Source: Bacteroidia bacterium (lineage in GTDB: Bacteria > Bacteroidota > Bacteroidia > UKL13-3). Taken from it: DNA of 11,519 nucleotides. A program made the translations under genes and the position numbers. The stretch lies in the NCBI GenBank assembly GCA_022402405.1, contig JAKRSG010000231.1, forward strand, positions 1 to 11,519, written 5' to 3'. Under the pieces are notes generated by a model, which was given only the letters and a program-made list of their open reading frames with translations, did no database searches and was not told the DNA's origin. Positions 6,413 through 11,519 of this stretch are shown piece after piece (within the stretch, counting starts at the first letter, position 1; each line of letters starts with the position of its first letter).

Positions 6413-7786
6413 TTAATGATGCTCATTGCCTTCATTTCTTTTTAAGCTATACTTTTCTATTTTATTATAAAGGTGACTTCTCTGTATGTCTATTTCTGCA
6501 GCTGTTTTAGCCACATTCCAACCATTTTTCTTTAATTTTTCTTCAATAAAAATTCTCTCTACATATTCTTTAAAATCTTGAAGTGTACTAAATCTTTCAT
6601 AGATAGATTTTTCCTCATCACGAGCATTTATCGGACTGGCAAACTTTTGTACATCTTCTAAAGTAATTCTGCTATTACCAAGTATTACTAATCGTTCAAC
6701 AATGTTTCTTAATTCTCTGATATTACCTGAAAAGGTTAATTTTTTCAATTCATCCAACGCTTGAGGTAAGAAACTTTTCTTTGGTAAACCTCCGTCTTCG
6801 CATACTTCTTTTACAAACTTGTCGGCCAATAAAGGTATATCATCTCTTCTCTCATTTAAACTTGGTACATGAATTAAAATAACACTTAATCTGTGATACA
6901 AATCCATTCTAAAATTACCTTTTTCAATTTCTTTTAGGAGGTTTTTATTAGTAGCTGCAATCACACGTACATCTACTTCAATATCTTTTTCGCCGCCTAC
7001 TCTCGTAATTTTATTTTCTTGCAAGGCACGTAATACCTTGGCTTGAGCCGATAAACTCATATCTCCCACCTCATCTAAAAATAAGGTACCTTGATGTGCT
7101 TGTTCAAATTTACCAATTCGTTGTTTAATAGCAGAAGTAAAAGCGCCTTTTTCATGCCCGAATAACTCGCTCTCTATTAATTCTGAAGGAATAGCAGCGC
7201 AGTTTACCTCAATAAGTGGATTTTTTACACGTAAACTTTTTTCATAAATCCACCTAGCTACAAGTTCTTTTCCAGTACCATTCTCTCCAGTAATTAAGAT
7301 GCGTGCATCGGTTGGAGCAACTTTATCTATTGTATCAAGTATATTCTTAATAGCAGGGGAATCGCCGATAATATCTCTTGTTTTCGACGCTTTTCTTCTA
7401 AGAACTTTTGTTTCAACTACCAATTCCTTTCTATCAATAGTATTACGTAATGTAATGAGTAGTTTATTAAGGTCTGGTGGTTTTACTATAAAGTCGAAAG
7501 CTCCCTTTTTCGTAGCTTCAACAGCTAATTCTACATTACCATGTCCCGAAATCATAACGAATGGAAGGTCTTCATCAATCTCTTTAGCTTTGGCTAAAAC
7601 AGTCATACCATCCATTTTAGGCATCTTCACGTCGCATAAAACAGCATCGTACTCTTCGTTTTCAATTTTATTTAGCCCTTCTTCTCCGTTTGCAGCCTCA
7701 TCTACTTGATAACTCTCATATTCCAAGATTTCACGGAGGGTTGTTCTAATAGATTTCTCGTCGTCTATAATTAATATTCGTGCCAT
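6413..7786 (-). CDS. Sigma-54-dependent response regulator, NtrC/AtoC class
   Basis: The product has 457 residues with the standard three domains. The receiver domain (about 1-120) has D8 and D9, phosphoacceptor D52, S80 and K102 (in VKPP). The AAA+ domain (about 138-375) has Walker A GENGTGKE (167-174), the sigma-54 contact loop GAFTSA (214-219), Walker B GTLFLDEVGDM (233-243) and FRMDLYHRLSV (292-302) with the arginine-finger region. The C-terminus has a Fis-type helix-turn-helix (about 422-446, NVAKTAAEIDIQRSHLYNKIEKY). It should be phosphorylated by a sensor kinase and then open sigma-54 promoters. No kinase gene adjoins it, so the partner is unknown and targets cannot be inferred. It is divergent from the fructosamine-kinase-like gene across 76 bp and convergent with the DUF62 gene. 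The contact loop has S in place of the second G of GAFTGA, a variant seen in other members. Confidence 0.94.
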   Translation of the reverse strand: MARILIIDDEKSIRTTLREILEYESYQVDEAANGEEGLNKIENEEYDAVLCDVKMPKMDGMTVLAKAKEIDEDLPFVMISGHGNVELAVEATKKGAFDFIVKPPDLNKLLITLRNTIDRKELVVETKVLRRKASKTRDIIGDSPAIKNILDTIDKVAPTDARILITGENGTGKELVARWIYEKSLRVKNPLIEVNCAAIPSELIESELFGHEKGAFTSAIKQRIGKFEQAHQGTLFLDEVGDMSLSAQAKVLRALQENKITRVGGEKDIEVDVRVIAATNKNLLKEIEKGNFRMDLYHRLSVILIHVPSLNERRDDIPLLADKFVKEVCEDGGLPKKSFLPQALDELKKLTFSGNIRELRNIVERLVILGNSRITLEDVQKFASPINARDEEKSIYERFSTLQDFKEYVERIFIEEKLKKNGWNVAKTAAEIDIQRSHLYNKIEKYSLKRNEGNEHH

Positions 7787-7819
7787 AATAAAGTTTTACT
7801 TGGTGTAAAAGTGAGAAAT

Positions 7820-7851
7820 TTTGGAATCAATAAAAACTTTGTTGATATTTG
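7820..7851 (+). promoter_or_regulatory. Candidate Bacteroidota-type promoter for the fructosamine-kinase-like gene
   Basis: TTTG (7820-7823), a 20-base spacer and GATATTTG (7844-7851) resemble the -33 and -7 boxes of Bacteroidota. The layout and spacer length equal those in front of the M36 gene, and both -33 boxes continue as TTTGGAAT. The ATG at 7863 lies only 11 bases after the -7 box, so the leader would be about 6 nt or absent. Confidence 0.35.
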
Positions 7852-7862
7852 GTTGATTATTT

Positions 7863-8735
7863 ATGAACGCTAAAATTCTAGAAAAGGCTCTTACTATAAC
7901 ATTAAATTATCCAACCCAGTTGTATAGTTTTCATTCTATTGGTTCAAATAATTTTAATCAACAATTCAAGGTTCTTAGCGATTCTGGCGCGTATTTCATC
8001 AAAGTGCATGAATCAAATAAATACGGAAAGGTTTTCGAAAAAGAATATCAAGGGTTAAAGATTCTTGAAAAATCTAGTCAAGTTCGTGTTGTAAAAGCGA
8101 TCGGAACTTGTTCTTTCGAATCTTTTGATTTTTTTGTCTCCGAATTTGTTGAATCCGCTCCTCAAACTCGAAATTTTTATGAAAATCTTGGTGTTTCTTT
8201 AGCCAAATTGCATCTTGAGTCGAACCGGAATTTTGGCTTAAGCGATGATAATTACTTAGGTTATGCTTCACAAACTAATCATCGTCACAGTAAATGGGCT
8301 CAATTTTACATTAAATGCAGACTCTTGCCTAATATTCGCAAGGCTTCTGAACTTGGTTTTTTAGATACGTTAATGTTATCAAAGTTTGAAAAATACCTTA
8401 AAATAGTTGAGGTAGTTTTCCCAGAAGAAATGCCTTCTTTATTACATGGAAATCTCATTCAACAACATATTCTTACCAACCAGGATGGCAATGTAGTATT
8501 ATCGTCTCCTTCTGTTTATTATGGTCATCGCGAAATGGATATCGCCAGAACGAAAAATATTGGATCTCTACCAAAGGCATTCTATGATACCTACAACGAA
8601 GTTTTTCCTTTGAATGTAGATTGGGAATTAAGAGTAGACTTTTGTAAAATGTATTACGATTTAGTAAATCTCAATACATTTGGTTCGCCATATTTACCAA
8701 TGGTTGTAAACAACCTTAATAAATGGGCTAATTAA
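7863..8735 (+). CDS. Fructosamine-kinase-family protein, probable pseudokinase
   Basis: The product has 290 residues, the normal length for the fructosamine/ketosamine-3-kinase family (related to aminoglycoside phosphotransferases). Fold landmarks are YFIKVHE with K47, the ATP-binding lysine position, FEKEYQGLKIL with E61, DDNYLGYASQTN followed by WAQFYIKCRL (128-153), and a C-terminal half that follows the family closely: VYYGHREMDIART, FYDTYNEVFPL and LVNLNTFGSPYL. The catalytic segment departs from it. LHGDLWSGN, which carries the catalytic Asp and a metal-binding Asn, reads LHGNLIQQH here (194-202, D to N at 197, N to H at 202). The second metal-binding motif IDPAV reads SSPSV (214-218, D to S at 215). 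The frame is intact and the fold motifs are kept, so this is not an obviously decaying gene. Deglycation activity, which the family name implies, is doubtful. The stop overlaps the stop of folD on the other strand. Confidence 0.85.
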   Translation: MNAKILEKALTITLNYPTQLYSFHSIGSNNFNQQFKVLSDSGAYFIKVHESNKYGKVFEKEYQGLKILEKSSQVRVVKAIGTCSFESFDFFVSEFVESAPQTRNFYENLGVSLAKLHLESNRNFGLSDDNYLGYASQTNHRHSKWAQFYIKCRLLPNIRKASELGFLDTLMLSKFEKYLKIVEVVFPEEMPSLLHGNLIQQHILTNQDGNVVLSSPSVYYGHREMDIARTKNIGSLPKAFYDTYNEVFPLNVDWELRVDFCKMYYDLVNLNTFGSPYLPMVVNNLNKWAN

Positions 8736-9601
8736 TCTTTTTGATATAATTCTATCGCATCTAATGTGTTAAGCAATAAACCAACACGTGTCATCGGACC
8801 AACACCTCCAGGCACAGGAGTTATATAGCTACACTTAGGTGCAACATTTTCATAATCTACATCTCCTTTTAGTCTGAACCCATTTTTGCTCGTTTCGTCT
8901 GCCACACGGGTTATACCAACATCAATTATCACAGCCCCTTCTTTTATCATATCGGCTTTCAAAAATAAGGGTATTCCCAACGCAGCAATTATAATATCGG
9001 CATTTTTTGTAAAGTCGGTTAAGTTTTGGGTTTTGCTATGACAAACGGTAACTGTGCAATTCTTCTGAAGCATTAATGCACTCATTGGTTTACCAACAAT
9101 ATCACTTCTACCTATTACTACGCAGTGCTTACCGGAAGTTTCAATAGAATAATGATCCAATAATTTAATTATACCGTATGGTGTAGCAGGTAGAAAAGTA
9201 CGCAATCCTTTAAACATCATTCCTACATTCATAGGATGAAAACCATCAACATCTTTTTTATAACTAATGGCCTCTGTAATCTTCTTCTCGTTTATATGTT
9301 TTGGTAAAGGTAACTGCACTATTAAACCATCAATATCTTTGTTTTGGTTAATCTTCTCTACCTCCTCCAATAACTTTTCTTCACTTATGTCTGAACCAAA
9401 TCTTAATACAGTGGAGTTAAAACCAACTTCTGTACAATCTCTCTCTTTAGCGGCCACATATGTCATACTTGCTCCATCTTCACCCACCAGAATGGCTGCT
9501 AAATGCGGTGTTTTTTTGCCTGCCGATTTAAGTGCATCAACCTTTTGTTTAATTTCTAATTTAATGGCTTTCGAAACTTCATTTCCGTTGAGTATTTTCA
9601 T
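8732..9601 (-). CDS. folD: Bifunctional methylenetetrahydrofolate dehydrogenase / methenyltetrahydrofolate cyclohydrolase
   Basis: The product has 289 residues, typical for FolD. The N-terminal catalytic domain contains ILVGEDGASMTYVAAKERDC (37-56) with Y48 and the catalytic lysine K52, VQLPLP (95-100) and KDVDGFHPMNVG (116-127). The NADP-binding domain has GRSDIVGKPM (164-173), VIIDVGI (224-230) and PVPGGVGPMTR (262-272). The enzyme converts 5,10-methylene-THF to 10-formyl-THF in the cytosol, supplying one-carbon units for purine and formyl-methionine synthesis. The family's usual PCTP motif reads PATP (138-141). The gene starts 29 bp after the lepA stop, with no terminator-like structure in the gap, so lepA and folD are probably co-transcribed. 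No Shine-Dalgarno sequence is visible, as is usual in this phylum. Confidence 0.96.
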   Translation of the reverse strand: MKILNGNEVSKAIKLEIKQKVDALKSAGKKTPHLAAILVGEDGASMTYVAAKERDCTEVGFNSTVLRFGSDISEEKLLEEVEKINQNKDIDGLIVQLPLPKHINEKKITEAISYKKDVDGFHPMNVGMMFKGLRTFLPATPYGIIKLLDHYSIETSGKHCVVIGRSDIVGKPMSALMLQKNCTVTVCHSKTQNLTDFTKNADIIIAALGIPLFLKADMIKEGAVIIDVGITRVADETSKNGFRLKGDVDYENVAPKCSYITPVPGGVGPMTRVGLLLNTLDAIELYQKD

Positions 9602-9630
9602 GTTGGTTAAGTATTAGCAGGGTATAGGTA

Positions 9631-11418
9631 TTAATCTAGTTTTAAAACAGCCATAAATGCAGATTGTGGTATTTCTACTGAACCAACCTGACGCATGCGT
9701 TTCTTTCCTTCTTTTTGTTTTTCGAGTAATTTTCTTTTTCTTGAAATATCTCCTCCATAACATTTTGCTGTTACGTCTTTTCTCAAGGCTTTAATGGTTT
9801 CTCTTGCAATAACTTTTGCCCCAATACTTGCCTGAACCGGAATTTCAAATTGATGTCTTGGAATTAAGTCTTTAAGTTTTTCACATATCCTCTTTCCAAA
9901 ATCATATGCTCTGTCTCTATGAATAATGGCCGATAAGGCATCAACATTATCTTTGTTTAACAATATATCTAACTTTACTAAGTCAGAATCTACATAGCCA
10001 ATTGGATGGTAATCAAAAGAGGCATATCCTCTTGAAATGGTTTTTAATTTGTCGAAAAAGTCGAATACAACTTCTGCTAATGGCATATCAAATACCATTT
10101 CCACTCTGTCTGTGGTTAGGTATTTTTGTTCTTTTAAGGTACCACGTTTACCAAGGCAAAGTCCCATTATTGGACCAACATAATCAGTTGTAGTAATGAT
10201 TTGTGCTTTGATAAATGGTTCCTCAACATGGTCTATGTAGTTAGAATCTGGTAAGTCGCTTGGATTGTTAACGATTACCATATTACCTTTTTTATCATAG
10301 CAATGATAACTTACGTTTGGAACAGTTGTAATTACTGTCATTTTAAATTCTCTCTCCAAACGCTCCTGAATGATTTCCATGTGTAACATTCCTAAAAATC
10401 CACATCTAAATCCAAATCCAAGTGCCGCAGAAGATTCAGGTTCAAAAGTTAAAGAGGCATCGTTAAGTTGTAACTTGTACATGCTTTCTCTAAGTTCTTC
10501 AAAATCTTCAGTGTCTACAGGATAAATACCTGCAAATACCATTGGTTTTACTTCTTCAAACCCTTTAATTACCTCTGCAGTGGGTCTATCAATGTGAGTA
10601 ATGGTATCACCCACTTTTACTTCACGGGCTTCTTTTATACCTGAAATAATGTAACCTACATCGCCGGCTGATACAAATGGTTTAGGCTCAGGTTGTAATT
10701 TTAATACTCCTACTTCTTCCGCAATGTATTCGCTGTTATTCGACATGAATTTTACCTTGTCGCCTTTTTTGATAACTCCATCAATAACCCTAAAGTAGGC
10801 AATTATACCTCTGAATGAATTGAAAACGGAATCAAAAATGAGGGCTTTTAATGGGGCTTCTGGATTTCCTTTTGGCGCTGGAATTCTGTGAACGATAGCT
10901 TTTAAAATATCATGTACACCAGCTCCTGTTTTACCACTGGCTCTTAAAATGTCTTCGTAATCGCAGCCAATCAAATCTATTATTTGGTCACTAACCTCTT
11001 CAGGCATGGAATGTGGTAGGTCTATTTTGTTTAAAATAGGAATAATCTCTAAACCTTGGTCTATAGCCAAATAAAGATTAGAGATGGTTTGTGCTTGGAT
11101 ACCCTGACTAGAATCTACGATTAACAAGGCGCCATCGCAAGCAGCAATAGACCTCGATACTTCGTAGCTAAAGTCTACGTGACCTGGAGTGTCAATTAGG
11201 TTCAAAATATATTTTTTACCATCCAATTCATAGTTCATTTGGATAGCATGACTCTTAATGGTTATCCCGCGCTCACGTTCTAAATCCATATCATCCAGCA
11301 ACTGAGCTTGCATTTCCCTTTTTGAAGTGGTATTTGTGTATTCTAATAACCTATCTGCCAAGGTACTTTTACCGTGATCAATGTGTGCAATGATGCAAAA
11401 ATTTCTAATTTGGTCCAT
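9631..11418 (-). CDS. lepA: Elongation factor 4 (LepA), ribosome-associated GTPase
   Basis: The product has 595 residues, the full family length. GTPase motifs are G1 AHIDHGKS (11-18), switch I ERGITIKS (49-56), G3 DTPGH (76-80), G4 NKID (130-133) and a G5-like SGK (162-164). Later domains hold EF-G-like regions, FGFRCGFLGMLHMEIIQERL, GYASFDY, and the LepA-specific C-terminal end KRMRQVGSVEIPQSAFMAVL. EF4 binds ribosomes in the cytoplasm or at the membrane and acts in translation initiation and elongation under ionic stress. The start is ATG at 11418, giving MDQIRNFCIIAHIDHGKST, exactly the family start. folD follows 29 bp downstream. Confidence 0.97.
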   Translation of the reverse strand: MDQIRNFCIIAHIDHGKSTLADRLLEYTNTTSKREMQAQLLDDMDLERERGITIKSHAIQMNYELDGKKYILNLIDTPGHVDFSYEVSRSIAACDGALLIVDSSQGIQAQTISNLYLAIDQGLEIIPILNKIDLPHSMPEEVSDQIIDLIGCDYEDILRASGKTGAGVHDILKAIVHRIPAPKGNPEAPLKALIFDSVFNSFRGIIAYFRVIDGVIKKGDKVKFMSNNSEYIAEEVGVLKLQPEPKPFVSAGDVGYIISGIKEAREVKVGDTITHIDRPTAEVIKGFEEVKPMVFAGIYPVDTEDFEELRESMYKLQLNDASLTFEPESSAALGFGFRCGFLGMLHMEIIQERLEREFKMTVITTVPNVSYHCYDKKGNMVIVNNPSDLPDSNYIDHVEEPFIKAQIITTTDYVGPIMGLCLGKRGTLKEQKYLTTDRVEMVFDMPLAEVVFDFFDKLKTISRGYASFDYHPIGYVDSDLVKLDILLNKDNVDALSAIIHRDRAYDFGKRICEKLKDLIPRHQFEIPVQASIGAKVIARETIKALRKDVTAKCYGGDISRKRKLLEKQKEGKKRMRQVGSVEIPQSAFMAVLKLD

Positions 11419-11423
11419 TGCCG

Positions 11424-11431
11424 CGAAAATA
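11424..11431 (-). promoter_or_regulatory. Candidate -7 box directly before lepA
   Basis: On the minus strand TATTTTCG (11431-11424) matches seven of eight positions of TAnnTTTG and ends only 5 bases before the ATG. If used, transcription would begin at or next to the start codon, giving a leaderless or nearly leaderless lepA message. No clear -33 TTTG lies at the usual distance. Confidence 0.3.
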
Positions 11432-11489
11432 GGTATTTTTAAATTTCTTTATGTAATAATTTTTAAGCACAGAAAACCGCTACTTTCCT

Positions 11490-11497
11490 TACTTTTG
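11490..11497 (+). promoter_or_regulatory. Candidate -7 box for a divergent gene beyond the contig end
   Basis: TACTTTTG is an exact match to TAnnTTTG on the plus strand and is followed by CCGGAT, a context common just before transcription starts in this phylum. It would drive a gene to the right of the window. The sequence after 11503 is adapter, so no gene can be seen, and the expected -33 box is not evident. Confidence 0.3.
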
Positions 11498-11503
11498 CCG
11501 GAT

Positions 11504-11519
11504 AGATCGGAAGAGCACA
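11504..11519. other. Illumina TruSeq adapter remnant at the contig end (not genomic)
   Basis: The final bases AGATCGGAAGAGCACA are identical to the first 16 bases of the standard Illumina TruSeq read-through adapter. The match runs to the last base of the window. The genomic sequence therefore ends at about 11503 and these bases should be masked. Confidence 0.96.

Noticed and set aside
6409..6430. Imperfect inverted repeat (GGCA...ATGA against TCATTGCC) at the convergent ends of the DUF62 and response regulator genes, as a bidirectional terminator
   Set aside because: It needs a three-base bulge, has a three-base loop, lacks a U-tract on either side and lies mostly inside the response regulator coding end.
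7208..7225. A possible further signal inside the response regulator gene
   Set aside because: The bases encode ordinary family sequence; the entry with interest 0 at these coordinates should be ignored.
7299..7709. Open frame on the plus strand opposite the receiver and linker part of the response regulator
   Set aside because: The translation is a serine-rich shadow of a conserved gene, with no start context or motif of its own.

Overview
The window is an AT-rich contig end from a member of the Bacteroidota (Flavobacteriales or a related order is likely; I cannot fix the genus). The evidence is the gene families (an M36 metallopeptidase with FTP/PepSY propeptide, MacB/FtsX-like permease, PhoH, NtrC-type regulator, fructosamine-kinase relative), the absence of clear Shine-Dalgarno sequences before starts, and promoter-like boxes of the Bacteroidota type (TTTG near -33, TAnnTTTG-like near -7). 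The last 16 bases match the Illumina TruSeq adapter, so the right edge is a sequencing artefact and the window is probably one side of a draft contig.

Layout from left to right. (1) Positions 1-1060, minus strand: N-terminal 353 codons of a secreted M36 (fungalysin-type) metallopeptidase, cut by the contig edge before its zinc site. (2) Positions 1210-5569, minus strand: a tight four-gene unit read in the order phoH, a MacB/FtsX-like ABC permease, a family-2 glycosyltransferase, and an O-antigen ligase/polymerase-like membrane protein. Gaps are 10 bp, a 1-base TAATG overlap and about 1 bp, which suggests one operon joining an RNA-linked ATPase to envelope glycan functions. (3) Positions 5616-6398, plus strand: a DUF62 SAM hydroxide-adenosyltransferase-like protein, divergent from phoH across only 46 bp. 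Both genes appear to start with TTG. (4) Positions 6413-7786, minus strand: a complete sigma-54-dependent response regulator of the NtrC/AtoC class. (5) Positions 7863-8735, plus strand: a fructosamine-kinase-fold protein whose catalytic residues are substituted, so probably a pseudokinase. (6) Positions 8732-11418, minus strand: lepA then folD, 29 bp apart, probably co-transcribed. folD and the pseudokinase gene converge with overlapping stop codons.

Most of the window is ordinary chromosomal housekeeping and envelope content. I see no mobile element, CRISPR array, RNA gene or defence system. The points most worth a second look are the apparent pseudokinase, the altered active site of the DUF62 protein, and the adapter at the contig end.
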